Below are positions 26,323 to 34,339 of a stretch of DNA of 64,000 nt, one piece after another. Each line of letters begins with the position of its first letter. Positions within the stretch are counted from its first letter, which is position 1. A program made the position numbers and the translations under genes. Below the pieces are notes generated by a model that worked only from the letters and a program-made list of their open reading frames with translations, did not search any database and had not been told where the DNA came from. The stretch comes from Aquamicrobium sp. (GTDB lineage: Bacteria > Pseudomonadota > Alphaproteobacteria > Rhizobiales > Rhizobiaceae): NCBI GenBank assembly GCA_019739225.1, contig JAHHDT010000005.1, positions 186,001 through 250,000 of the forward strand, read 5' to 3'.

Positions 26323-26436
26323 ATGGATCTGTTGCTGATACCGGCCATCGCAGCCCTGCTGCTGACGGCCTACCTCATCTATCGCGGTTATGCGGCGCGG
26401 GCGCGCGGTCGCCGGACACCCGATCAGGACGTCTAG
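26323..26436 (+). CDS. possible 37-residue membrane protein, antisense in the phnI-phnJ gap
   Basis: On the strand opposite to phn, AAAGGAGG lies 6 bp before an ATG that opens 37 codons. The N-terminal half is a plausible single membrane helix (LLLIPAIAALLLTAYLIY). It is followed by a positively charged tail (RGYAARARGRR) ending PDQDV and a TAG 6 bp before the phnI stop codon on the other strand. It fills almost the entire 150-bp gap. Its start, strong ribosome-binding site and inside-positive topology look like a real small protein (KdpF-sized), but no promoter is obvious and the ORF may be chance. Confidence 0.45.
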   Translation: MDLLLIPAIAALLLTAYLIYRGYAARARGRRTPDQDV

Positions 26437-26441
26437 CGCCG

Positions 26442-27539
26442 TCATTCCGCAGCCTCCTTGCGTTCAGACGCAGCATCGGCCTGCTCGGCTCGCATCCGGC
26501 GTATGAGGTCCAGTTCGGCCTGGAAGTCGACATAATGCGGCAGCTTCAGATGCTCGACGAAGCCGGTCGCCTGCACGTTGTCCGAGTGCGAGATGACGAA
26601 TTCCTCGTCCTGCGCCGGTGCTACAACGTCTTCGCCGAACTCGCTGGCGCGCAGCGCCCGGTCGCATAGCGCCATCGCCATAGCCTTGCGCTCCGACTGG
26701 CCGAAGACGAGGCCGTAGCCGCGCGTGAACTGCGGCGGCACCTTCGACGAGCCCTTGAACTGGTTGACCATCTGGCATTCGGTCACGCGGATCGAGCCCA
26801 GCGGCACCGCGAAATCCAGCTCGGGCACCTCCAGCTCCAGCTCGACCTCGCCGATGCGCACCTCGCCGACGAAGGGGTGCGAGCGCGCGTAGCCGCGCTG
26901 CGTGGAATAGGCGAGCGCCAGCATGAACCCTTCGTCACCGCGTGCCAGCGCTTGCAGCCTCGTGTCGCGCTCCAGCGGAAACTCCAGCGGCTCGCGTGTG
27001 ATGTCGCCCGGCCGATGGTCTTGCGGCAGCTCGCCGTCGGCTTCGATGAGCCCTTCATTGGCAAGGATCGCCGAAACCCGCATGACGGCTTCCGTAGGCT
27101 CGCTCCGCTGTTCCGGCTCCGGAACGGAAGCGCCCCCCGCGAGCTCGGGGTCGAGCAGTCGGTGGGTGTAGTCGAAGGTCGGCCCGAGAAGCTGGCCGCC
27201 GGGCAGGTCCTTGTAGGTTGCCGAAACGCGCCGTTCGACCAGCATCGCGGCAGTGTCGACAGGCCGCGTATAGCCGAAGCGCGGCAGCGTGGTGCGGTAG
27301 GCGCGTACCAGGAAGATGGCCTCGATCATGTCGCCGCGGGCCTGCTTGACCGCCAGAGCGGCCAGCTCACGGTCGTAGAGCGACCCTTCCGCCATCACGC
27401 GGTCGACGGCCAGCGCGAGCTGCTCGACGATCTGGTCGAGGCCGATCGACGGCACCGTACGGTCGCCGCGCCGGCGGTCGTCCAGCAGCCTGTGCGCGTT
27501 GCGGATGGCGGTCTCGCCGCCTTTGACTGCGACATACAC
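26442..27539 (-). CDS. phnI: C-P lyase core subunit PhnI
   Basis: About 365 residues, starting at GTG 27539 (YVAVKGGETAI is the canonical PhnI N terminus). Further blocks are FLVRAYRTTLPRFGYTRP, FKDLPGGQ-like YKDLPGGQLLGPTFDYTHR and EFVISHSDNVQATGFVEHLKLPHYVDFQ. PhnI attaches the phosphonate to ribose by displacing adenine from ATP, together with PhnG, PhnH and PhnL. GGAGG for this start is inside the end of phnH. Confidence 0.97.
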   Translation of the reverse strand: MYVAVKGGETAIRNAHRLLDDRRRGDRTVPSIGLDQIVEQLALAVDRVMAEGSLYDRELAALAVKQARGDMIEAIFLVRAYRTTLPRFGYTRPVDTAAMLVERRVSATYKDLPGGQLLGPTFDYTHRLLDPELAGGASVPEPEQRSEPTEAVMRVSAILANEGLIEADGELPQDHRPGDITREPLEFPLERDTRLQALARGDEGFMLALAYSTQRGYARSHPFVGEVRIGEVELELEVPELDFAVPLGSIRVTECQMVNQFKGSSKVPPQFTRGYGLVFGQSERKAMAMALCDRALRASEFGEDVVAPAQDEEFVISHSDNVQATGFVEHLKLPHYVDFQAELDLIRRMRAEQADAASERKEAAE

Positions 27540-27543
27540 GGGC

Positions 27544-28152
27544 TCAATCCTCCGCCGGTGAGATACGGGTGGTGCGCGGCAGGCAGGCAAGCGCCTGGGG
27601 CGCCGCAAGCACGAGGTCGACCCCGCGCGGGAAACGGCCGCTGTTCTGCCGCCACTGCTCGACGAAGTGGCGCGGCATCGGTGTCGGCGCCAGTGTTGCT
27701 ACGGTTTCGATGCCTGGGCCTTCCAGCCGCAGCGGCGCGCCGCCGTCGAGGCTGTCGACCTGCAGGATCAAGGTTGCCGAGCGATCGGGGTAGTCCTGGC
27801 TGCCTTGCGCGAAATTCTCAAGCGCGATCAGCGTCGCCGGGTCTGCAACCAGCGCGAAATGCGCCTCCGCCGGCGTGCTTGCCAGCGGCGCTCCGGTGTG
27901 AAAGCCGAGCCATGCCGTAACGGCCGCAGAGCCCTTCAGGGCCGGGTCGAGCCAAACCGGCGTGTCGTGGTCGCACAATGTGAGCGCCACCGTCGCGGCC
28001 GTTGCCGTAAGCGGGGTGGGCGGCGTCGCAGTGCCAGCGAGCGTGCTGGCCGTACCGGGCCGCGCCATGGCGTCCATCACCGCGCGAAACGCGGCCTGCG
28101 CGTCGAGCACGGGTTCTGCAAAGCCACCTTCGATATGCGATGCGTGCATCAA
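27544..28152 (-). CDS. phnH: C-P lyase core subunit PhnH
   Basis: A 202-residue protein with PhnH features: AAFRAVMDAMARPG near the N terminus, ALTLCDHDTPVWLD, TLILQVDSL and LRLEGPGI, ending with FPRGVDLVLAAPQALACLPRTT. It overlaps phnG by 4 bp and ends 4 bp before the phnI start. It is a structural member of the PhnGHIJ complex. Confidence 0.96.
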   Translation of the reverse strand: MMHASHIEGGFAEPVLDAQAAFRAVMDAMARPGTASTLAGTATPPTPLTATAATVALTLCDHDTPVWLDPALKGSAAVTAWLGFHTGAPLASTPAEAHFALVADPATLIALENFAQGSQDYPDRSATLILQVDSLDGGAPLRLEGPGIETVATLAPTPMPRHFVEQWRQNSGRFPRGVDLVLAAPQALACLPRTTRISPAED

Positions 28153-28616
28153 TCCTCTCCTCGCGCGACGGTGAAGAAATCGACTTTCGTTGCCGCCGTT
28201 TCGGCGCGGCGCCTGTCTTCCTGCGCGGCCTGCAGCGCCCGCAGCGGAACCAGGACCTGCTCTTCCACCTCGCCGGCCTTGTCGGCGCGCTGGAGGAGGG
28301 CGTCGACGGTCGCTGCAAGCCGAGCGCGCTCGCCATCGCGGCCCAGCAGATAGGCATGGCCGACCTCGCCGGTGGCAAGGCGCACGGTCGCCCGTGTCAC
28401 GGTCGCTTCGCCGACGTTGAAAGGCGCACCGCCACCGCCGATTCGCCCGCGCACGGCGACAAGGCCGGTTTCGGGGCCGCGCAGCGTTTCCGCCTCTGCG
28501 ATTATCGCCGCTTCTTTCCAGCAGCGATGGAGCTGGACCGCCGGAACGGCAGCGAGCACAGCCATCGCCGCGCGTCGCGCTTCGCCGAGGTTGCCGCTCC
28601 GGTTCACATGCCGCAT
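28149..28616 (-). CDS. phnG: C-P lyase core subunit PhnG
   Basis: About 155 residues. RGRIGGGGAPFNVGEATVTR and VRLATGEVGHAYLLGRD are diagnostic of PhnG, a small subunit of the C-P lyase core. I chose ATG 28616 because GGAG lies 8 bp upstream; an ATG at 28637 would give seven more residues with no ribosome-binding site. First gene of the phnGHIJKL operon, divergent from phnF. Confidence 0.95.
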   Translation of the reverse strand: MRHVNRSGNLGEARRAAMAVLAAVPAVQLHRCWKEAAIIAEAETLRGPETGLVAVRGRIGGGGAPFNVGEATVTRATVRLATGEVGHAYLLGRDGERARLAATVDALLQRADKAGEVEEQVLVPLRALQAAQEDRRRAETAATKVDFFTVARGED

Positions 28617-28640
28617 TGCCGAAATCTCCAAAATCATCTA

Positions 28641-28661
28641 TTGTTATAGACGATTATACAA
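28641..28661. promoter_or_regulatory. candidate phnG promoter and PhnF operator
   Basis: The AT-rich stretch in the phnG-phnF gap holds TATA-N6-TATA symmetry and the element TATAGAC, like the half-site reported for mycobacterial PhnF. On the minus strand TATAAT (28653-28658) is a good -10 box for phnG. Repressor binding here would occlude that promoter; no convincing -35 is seen. Confidence 0.45.
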
Positions 28662-28699
28662 CTTATCGTGCATCCCTAGCGGGGCAGGATGACAGGGCG

Positions 28700-29464
28700 A
28701 TGACAGAGACGATCGAGGCGCCGGGCTCAGTGACGGCGATGGAGCGCGGCAGCGGTGTGGCCCTGTGGCGGCAGATCGCCGACCGCATAAGGCAGGGAAT
28801 TGCCGACGGCACGTTCCAAGAGGGCGGCAGGTTGCCGCCCGAGATCGCGCTGGCCGAGCGCTTTGGCGTCAACCGGCATACGGTGCGCGGTGCGATCGCG
28901 GCACTGGTGCAGGAGCGCGTGCTTCGTGCCGAGCAGGGGCGCGGCACCTTTGTCCAGCATGCCCCTCGCATTACCTATGCGCTTGGCCGCTACACGCGCT
29001 TTTCAGCCAACCTGCAAGGCCAGGTTCGCGAAACGAAAGGGCGGCTGCTTGCCAGTGCGGTCGTGCCGGCCGACAGCCGGACTGCTACGGCGCTCGATCT
29101 GCAGCCGGGCGCGCCGGTGCTGCGCCTCGAAACCGTCAGCGAAGCCGATGGTCACCCCGTCTCGCGGGCGACGAGCTGGTTCGACGCGATCCGCTTCGCC
29201 GGCATGGAGGACGCCTACGTGAAGACCGGCTCGATCACCGCCGCCTTCGCCCGCTGCGGCATCGACGACTATATGCGCCGTTCGACTGTGGTGTCGGCAC
29301 GCCATGCCGACGCCACGGTGCTTGTCGACCTGTCGCTGTCGGCCGGCGCTATCGTGCTCGTCACAGTGGCCATCAACGAGGACCCGCAAGGACGCGCGAT
29401 CCAGTTCTCCGAGACCCTGTTTGCCGCCGACCGTGTGGAGCTGGTGGTGGGCGAGGGGCTCTAG
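28700..29464 (+). CDS. phnF: GntR/HutC-family regulator PhnF
   Basis: About 254 residues: winged helix-turn-helix (LPPEIALAERFGVNRHTVRG, about residues 46-65, then EQGRGTFVQ) and a UTRA effector domain (ALDLQPGAPVLRLETVSEAD, RATSWFDAIRFAGM). This is the PhnF group of phosphonate regulators. ATG 28700 was chosen because the HutC-type N terminus begins there and GGGGCAGGA precedes it. It is divergent from phnG, and its 3' end overlaps the next gene's 3' end by 4 bp. Confidence 0.93.
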   Translation: MTETIEAPGSVTAMERGSGVALWRQIADRIRQGIADGTFQEGGRLPPEIALAERFGVNRHTVRGAIAALVQERVLRAEQGRGTFVQHAPRITYALGRYTRFSANLQGQVRETKGRLLASAVVPADSRTATALDLQPGAPVLRLETVSEADGHPVSRATSWFDAIRFAGMEDAYVKTGSITAAFARCGIDDYMRRSTVVSARHADATVLVDLSLSAGAIVLVTVAINEDPQGRAIQFSETLFAADRVELVVGEGL

Positions 29465-30390
29465 GCCGCTTCGGCCCGCGTGGCGGTACGCGCGGATTCC
29501 GCCATCTGCTTGGTGGCGTCGACGGTTTCCTGCGCCGCATACCAGTAGCGTTCGTTCAGCTCGATGTTGAAGAGAACACCTTCCGGGAACGTGCATTCGG
29601 CGACGATCTTGTCCCAGGGAATCTCGCCCCAGCCGACCGGCAGGTGCAGGTCGCCATGGCCGTAGGCGACGCGTTCGCCATCGGTAAACATCCAGATGTC
29701 GTCCTGCCGGCCGAAGCTGTCATGGATGTGCAGGTGGCGCGACCACGGCGCCAGCGCCTTCACCTCTTCGACGAAATCGTCACGACGCCCGTCATAGTCG
29801 AGCTTGAGCCATGCATGGCTGAAATCCAGCGTGGCAAGAACGTTGGGATGGTTGATCGCTGCCAGTTCTGCCGCCAGCCGCTTCGGCGAGGAAGCAATGC
29901 CCTTGCCTTCATAACCCGCAAACAGCGTCTCGACACACAGGATCAGCCCGTGCTCGGCGGCGATATCGCCACCGCGCGACAGCCATTCGCGCTGGCGGTT
30001 GTAGGCCGCTTCGACGCCTTCGCCCTGCTGCTGCGGCACCAGCCCCGAATGGATGACGTAATGCTCCGCGCCAACCTCGGCCGCCACGTCCAGCGAAGCC
30101 TTCAGTACCTCCATGTGCCGGGGCAGCCGCCAGGCCTCATCCATGAAATTGATCGCCAGCGGGCCATGTACGGAATAGGCGACATCGCGTCCGGCGCAGG
30201 CCTTCTTGAGCGCCTCCATCTGCGGGCGGCGGATCTTGCCGCCGACAACGATATCCATGTCGTAGGTGGGCAGTTCGATCGTCTCGACGCCCAGCGCCTC
30301 GATCATGTCCAGTTCGTCGGAGAAGTCGCTGAGATCGTTGGCTCGTTTGTGGGCCGAAATGCCCGTGCCGGTAGCGCCGTTGGCAAGCAT
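29461..30390 (-). CDS. sugar phosphate isomerase/epimerase (xylose-isomerase-like TIM barrel)
   Basis: About 309 residues of the AP-endonuclease-2/xylose-isomerase-like TIM barrel. The metal-binding barrel ends are visible: YVIHSGLVPQQQ, LCVETLFAGY (Glu), TLDFSHAWLKL (Asp, His), HLHIHDSFG (His) and FNIELNERY (Glu). Start 30390 was chosen for the GAGGA upstream. It has no clear role in phosphonate use, although the location between phnF and ugp suggests an accessory function on a sugar or polyol. Monocistronic as far as visible. Confidence 0.8.
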   Translation of the reverse strand: MLANGATGTGISAHKRANDLSDFSDELDMIEALGVETIELPTYDMDIVVGGKIRRPQMEALKKACAGRDVAYSVHGPLAINFMDEAWRLPRHMEVLKASLDVAAEVGAEHYVIHSGLVPQQQGEGVEAAYNRQREWLSRGGDIAAEHGLILCVETLFAGYEGKGIASSPKRLAAELAAINHPNVLATLDFSHAWLKLDYDGRRDDFVEEVKALAPWSRHLHIHDSFGRQDDIWMFTDGERVAYGHGDLHLPVGWGEIPWDKIVAECTFPEGVLFNIELNERYWYAAQETVDATKQMAESARTATRAEAA

Positions 30391-30619
30391 GTCTGGTGGT
30401 CCTCGTTCGCGGGATTGGGTGAGGGCGATATGCCCCATCACCATACCATGGTCGCTGCGTTTGATGACGGGCGTCTGACGCGAGCCCGAAAAATCTTGGG
30501 ACGCGGGCTGCGCGGCACTTGTCGCAACCGTGATCGCAAGGGGCTCGACTTGAGCCGGCGAATGTCATTTCCTTGTCATTCAGCCGTCACATGCGGCGGT
30601 GATTCCCGGGGAATCCGCG

Positions 30620-30982
30620 ATGTTGCGCCATCTCTTGCTTTGTATCCTTATCGCCCTGCCGACTGCGGCATCGGCATCCGACCTCACGCATGGCGAAATC
30701 GAAGACGAGCTGGTCGGCAGGCAGATTGCGTGGTGGGAAATGGAAGGCTGGCGTCACGGGCACCTCTTTCTGCTGCCCAACGGCGCCGCCGGGATGACGG
30801 TGGAGCGGCCGCAGGCGCAGCACGATGTCGGGCGCTGGTCGCTGCGCGGCGACCAGGTATGCACCCGCTGGGGCGAGGCGAGGTCCGGGCTCGAGAAGTG
30901 CTATCGCATCAGGCGCGGCGAAGACGGAGTTTTTGTCACCACCGGCGGCAATGTCTTCGAAATCCGCGAGCTCGGCGTCTGA
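30620..30982 (+). CDS. small exported protein of unknown function
   Basis: A 120-residue protein with a Sec signal peptide (LRHLLLCILIALPTAASAS, cleavage near residue 20). The mature part has two cysteines (QVCTRWGE and LEKCYRI) that could form a disulphide, plus a pattern of short beta strands ending in GGNVFEIRELGV. I do not recognise it beyond similarity to small periplasmic proteins of rhizobia. It ends 122 bp before ugpB, with a candidate PHO box between. Confidence 0.65.
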   Translation: MLRHLLLCILIALPTAASASDLTHGEIEDELVGRQIAWWEMEGWRHGHLFLLPNGAAGMTVERPQAQHDVGRWSLRGDQVCTRWGEARSGLEKCYRIRRGEDGVFVTTGGNVFEIRELGV

Positions 30983-31011
30983 CGCCTAAAGTTCATAAAA
31001 CGGTCGCGGGA

Positions 31012-31040
31012 CTGTAACCGCGCCAATACAAAACTGTCAT
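31012..31040 (+). promoter_or_regulatory. candidate PHO box upstream of ugpB
   Basis: CTGTAAC (31012) and CTGTCAT (31034) are exactly 22 bp apart, two repeats of the 11-bp PHO-box period, with a degenerate middle unit (CCAATAC). The position, 65 bp before the ugpB start, fits PhoB activation. The weak middle unit lowers confidence. Confidence 0.4.
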
Positions 31041-31104
31041 CGACCGTCTCTAGGGAAGCGGCAGCGGGATCGACCCCGCGCCAATCTTCCTCTGGAGGCT
31101 GATA

Positions 31105-32442
31105 ATGAAACGGTATTCCCTTCTCGCCGCGGCCGCTTCGGTCATCGCGATGGCGTCGGGCGCGCACGCTCAGGAGCGCATCAAGTTCGAGTTCTGGTAT
31201 GGTCTGACCGGCGAGCTCGGTGAGGTCATGGCCAAGCAGTGCCAGCTCTTCAATGAGAGCCAGGACAAGTACGAGGCCGTATGCGTCGGCCAGGGCGGCT
31301 ACGACAAGGCCGAGCAGAACACGATTGCTGCCTATCGCGCGAAGCAGCACCCCACGCTGGTTCAGATCTACGACGCGGGTACCGTGAACTTCATGCTGTC
31401 GGGCGCGATCTATCCGGCCAACAAGTTCGCCGAGGACTACAAGATCGATGTCGACTGGGACGCCTACTTCCCCGGCATCGCCAATTATTACGCCACCTCC
31501 ACCGGCGAGATGTGGTCGTTCCCCTATAATTCGTCGACCGCCGTACTCTACTGGAACAAGGACCAGTGGGCGAAGATCGGCAAGTCCGAGGCGCCCAAGA
31601 CCTGGGCCGAATTCGCCGCTGACCTTAAGGCGCTCAAGGAAGCCGGCGTCGAGTGCGGTTTTGCTTTCGACTTCGACACCTGGATGAACCTCGAACAGTT
31701 CTCCGCCATCAACGGCCTGCCGATCGCCACGCTCGACAACGGCTATGGCGGTCTCGGCGCCGAGGTCGAGTTCCACCAGACGGCTTTCGCCGATCACATG
31801 AACAACTTCAAGGACTGGATGGACGCGGGCTATGCCCAGATTCAGACCAGCCAGGTCGGCAAGAACCTGATCCAGTCCTTCGCAGACGGCACCTGCGCGT
31901 CGACCACCAGCTCCATCGCCAACCACGGCGTCGTCGGCTCCACCAAGGCTGAAGGCATGAACTGGGATGTCGCGATGCTGCCGGTCCTCGAAGAGGGCAA
32001 GCGCACCAACTCGATCGTCGGCGGCGCGTCGCTGTGGATCATGGAAGGCAAGACGCCTGAGGAATACGAAGCCACCGCCGCTTTCGTGAAGTATGTCACC
32101 GCTCCGGATACCGGCGAGAAGTACATCGCCGAGAACACCGGCTACATCCCGGTCACCACGGCCGGCTTCGAGCTCCTGAAGTCGGAAGGCTTCTACGACA
32201 AGGAAGGTTATGCGGGTCGCGAGGTCGCGATCGAATCCCTCACCGCATCGGACGTGACCCCGCTGTCGCGTGGCATCCGCCTTGGCAACTTCACCTCGAT
32301 CCGTGCCGAAGTCCGCGCCGAGCTGGAAGCTGCCTTTACCGGCCAGAAGGACATGGAGACCGCCCTCAGCGATGCGGCCGACCGGTCCAACCAGATCCTG
32401 CGCCGCTACGAGCAGACCTACCGCGGCGCCGACCTGCCGTGA
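31105..32442 (+). CDS. ugpB: sn-glycerol-3-phosphate ABC transporter binding protein UgpB
   Basis: A 445-residue protein with a Sec signal peptide (cleavage after AHA near 22). UgpB-like blocks are FEFWYGLTGELGE, KQHPTLVQIYDAGTVNFMLS, SFPYNSSTAVLYWNKDQW and ASLWIMEGK. TGGAGG precedes the ATG. The neighbours ugpA, ugpE and ugpC follow in standard order. UgpB captures glycerol-3-phosphate and glycerophosphodiesters, which fits the phosphate-starvation theme. Sugar-binding relatives are similar, so specificity is inferred from similarity and context. Confidence 0.9.
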   Translation: MKRYSLLAAAASVIAMASGAHAQERIKFEFWYGLTGELGEVMAKQCQLFNESQDKYEAVCVGQGGYDKAEQNTIAAYRAKQHPTLVQIYDAGTVNFMLSGAIYPANKFAEDYKIDVDWDAYFPGIANYYATSTGEMWSFPYNSSTAVLYWNKDQWAKIGKSEAPKTWAEFAADLKALKEAGVECGFAFDFDTWMNLEQFSAINGLPIATLDNGYGGLGAEVEFHQTAFADHMNNFKDWMDAGYAQIQTSQVGKNLIQSFADGTCASTTSSIANHGVVGSTKAEGMNWDVAMLPVLEEGKRTNSIVGGASLWIMEGKTPEEYEATAAFVKYVTAPDTGEKYIAENTGYIPVTTAGFELLKSEGFYDKEGYAGREVAIESLTASDVTPLSRGIRLGNFTSIRAEVRAELEAAFTGQKDMETALSDAADRSNQILRRYEQTYRGADLP

Positions 32443-32468
32443 TCTGACACCGCTTCAAAGCACCGATC

Positions 32469-32496
32469 GGGAGACGCCGCCGCCGCGGCGTCTCCC
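32469..32496 (+). promoter_or_regulatory. stem-loop between ugpB and ugpA
   Basis: A perfect 12-bp stem (GGGAGACGCCGC) with a 4-nt loop follows ugpB by 26 bp and has no T-run. It probably protects the ugpB message or lowers read-through into the permease genes. Confidence 0.65.
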
Positions 32497-32530
32497 TTCC
32501 AACACTTGAGACAAGCGGGAGCATGCCGTC

Positions 32531-33415
32531 TTGGAAAAGCGTGTCACCTTCTCGAATACATGGCTCGCCGCGGCGCTGATCCTGCCGCAGATGCTGCTGG
32601 TCTTCGTCTTCTTCTACTGGCCCACGGGTGAGGCGCTTTACTGGGCCTTCACGCTCGAACGCCCCTTCGGCGGCGGCAATGAATGGGTTGGCCTCTACAA
32701 TTTCGAAGGCGTCTTCGGCGATCCCAAATACTGGAGTTCGGTGCGGGTCTCCATGGTCTTCGCCATCGCGGCCACCGTGCTGTCGCTGGTGATCGCCGTG
32801 CTGATGGCGCTGTTCGTCGACCGACGGTTGCCCGGCCATCAGGTCTACAAATTCACCTTCTTCCTGCCTTACGCACTTGCGGCCCCGGCCGTCGGCCTCG
32901 CCTTCCGCTTCATCTTCTCGCCGGATGCGGGTTTCGTCTCCGCCATCAACCAGTTCTTTCCGGGGCTGTGGAACCCGGCGCTCGATGGTTTCGACGCGCT
33001 GCTCCTCATCATACTCGCGCAGGCCTGGAGCCTCGTCGGCTATAATTTCATCTTCTTCCTGGCGGCGCTGCAGTCGATCCCGCGCACGATGAGCGAGGCC
33101 GGCGCCATGGATGGCGCAGGCGTCATGCGGCGCATGTGGGACCTGCAGCTTCCGCTGATCACCCCGACGCTGTTCTTCCTGGTCGTCATCAACATCACCG
33201 ACAGCTTCGTGAACTCGTTCGGCATCGTCGACATAACCACCGGCGGCGGCCCGGCCCGCGCCACGGACCTCATGGTCTACAAGATCTACACCGATGGTTT
33301 CCAGGGCAAGGACTACTCGCTGGCCGCCGCCCAGTCGATCGTGCTGATGGTCCTCATCGTCGCGCTCACCTTCATCCAGTTCCGCTTCATCGAGCGGCGC
33401 GTCCATTACACCTGA
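32531..33415 (+). CDS. ugpA: sn-glycerol-3-phosphate ABC transporter permease UgpA
   Basis: A 294-residue permease with about six helices and the EAA loop (MSEAGAMDGAGVMRRMWDLQ). ILAQAWSLVGYNFIFFLAAL and GGGPARATDLMVYKIYTDGF are typical of UgpA. The start appears to be TTG at 32531, behind GGGAG at good distance; no ATG or GTG gives the full first helix. Confidence 0.93.
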   Translation: MEKRVTFSNTWLAAALILPQMLLVFVFFYWPTGEALYWAFTLERPFGGGNEWVGLYNFEGVFGDPKYWSSVRVSMVFAIAATVLSLVIAVLMALFVDRRLPGHQVYKFTFFLPYALAAPAVGLAFRFIFSPDAGFVSAINQFFPGLWNPALDGFDALLLIILAQAWSLVGYNFIFFLAALQSIPRTMSEAGAMDGAGVMRRMWDLQLPLITPTLFFLVVINITDSFVNSFGIVDITTGGGPARATDLMVYKIYTDGFQGKDYSLAAAQSIVLMVLIVALTFIQFRFIERRVHYT

Positions 33416-33429
33416 CGAGAGCCGTAACC

Positions 33430-34326
33430 ATGATCGAACGCGCCCCCGTTCTCGACTTCATTACTCAGGCGATACTGGTGCTGAGCCTCGTCGCGCTGCT
33501 GATGCCGCTCTGGGTCGTGTTCGTGGCCGCCAGCCACGACTACCAGACCGTCAACCAGGTGCCGATGCCGCTGTGGCCCGGCTCTCACCTGTTCGACAAT
33601 CTTTCGGCAGCATGGGCGGCCGGTAATTTCGATCGCGTGATGCTGAACTCCGTGATCGTTGCCGTCGGCGTCACTGCCGGCAAGATCTGCATCGCGGCCC
33701 TGTCGGCCTTCTCGATCGTCTACTTCAACTACCGGCTGCGCATGCTCCTGTTCTGGCTCATCTTCATCACGCTGATGCTGCCGCTGGAAGTGCGCATCGT
33801 GCCGACTTACGCGGTCGCGGCCAATGCGCTGGGTCCGTTCGAGGCTATCCTCAACGCCGTCGGCATCAGCATCCACCTGCCCGAGTGGAACCTTCTCAAT
33901 TCCTATTCCGGCCTGATCCTGCCGCTGGTGGCGACGGCAACCGGAACGTTCCTCTACCGCCAGTTCTTCATGACGATCCCGGACGAGCTTGCGGAGGCGG
34001 CCAAGATGGACGGGTCGGGGCCGCTGCGCTTCTTCTTCGAAGTGCTGCTGCCCCTGTCCAAGACCAACATGGCCGCTCTGGCGACCATCATGTTCGTCTG
34101 GTCGTGGAACCAGTATCTGTGGCCGCTGCTCATCGTCACCGACCACGCCAACTACGCCACCGCCACCATGCAGTTGCAGAAGGTGGTGCCGGGTCCGCTG
34201 TTCGGCGCGCCGCCGATCTGGAACACGGCGATGGCTGCCAACCTGATCGTGCTCACGCCGCCTGTGCTCGTCACCATCCTGCTGCAGCGCTGGTTCGTGC
34301 GCGGCCTCATCTCAACCGACAAATAG
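33430..34326 (+). CDS. ugpE: sn-glycerol-3-phosphate ABC transporter permease UgpE
   Basis: About 298 residues, six helices and the EAA loop ([20 protein letters not shown]). UgpE-typical segments are [20 protein letters not shown]-like [18 protein letters not shown] and [13 protein letters not shown]. It begins 14 bp after ugpA and ends 13 bp before ugpC. Confidence 0.94.
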   Translation: MIERAPVLDFITQAILVLSLVALLMPLWVVFVAASHDYQTVNQVPMPLWPGSHLFDNLSAAWAAGNFDRVMLNSVIVAVGVTAGKICIAALSAFSIVYFNYRLRMLLFWLIFITLMLPLEVRIVPTYAVAANALGPFEAILNAVGISIHLPEWNLLNSYSGLILPLVATATGTFLYRQFFMTIPDELAEAAKMDGSGPLRFFFEVLLPLSKTNMAALATIMFVWSWNQYLWPLLIVTDHANYATATMQLQKVVPGPLFGAPPIWNTAMAANLIVLTPPVLVTILLQRWFVRGLISTDK

Positions 34327-34339
34327 AGGGTCATCGACC

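Noticed and set aside
26323-26436. Calling the small antisense ORF kdpF
   Set aside because: Size and topology are similar, but no kdp genes are near and a single hydrophobic helix is too little for a family name.
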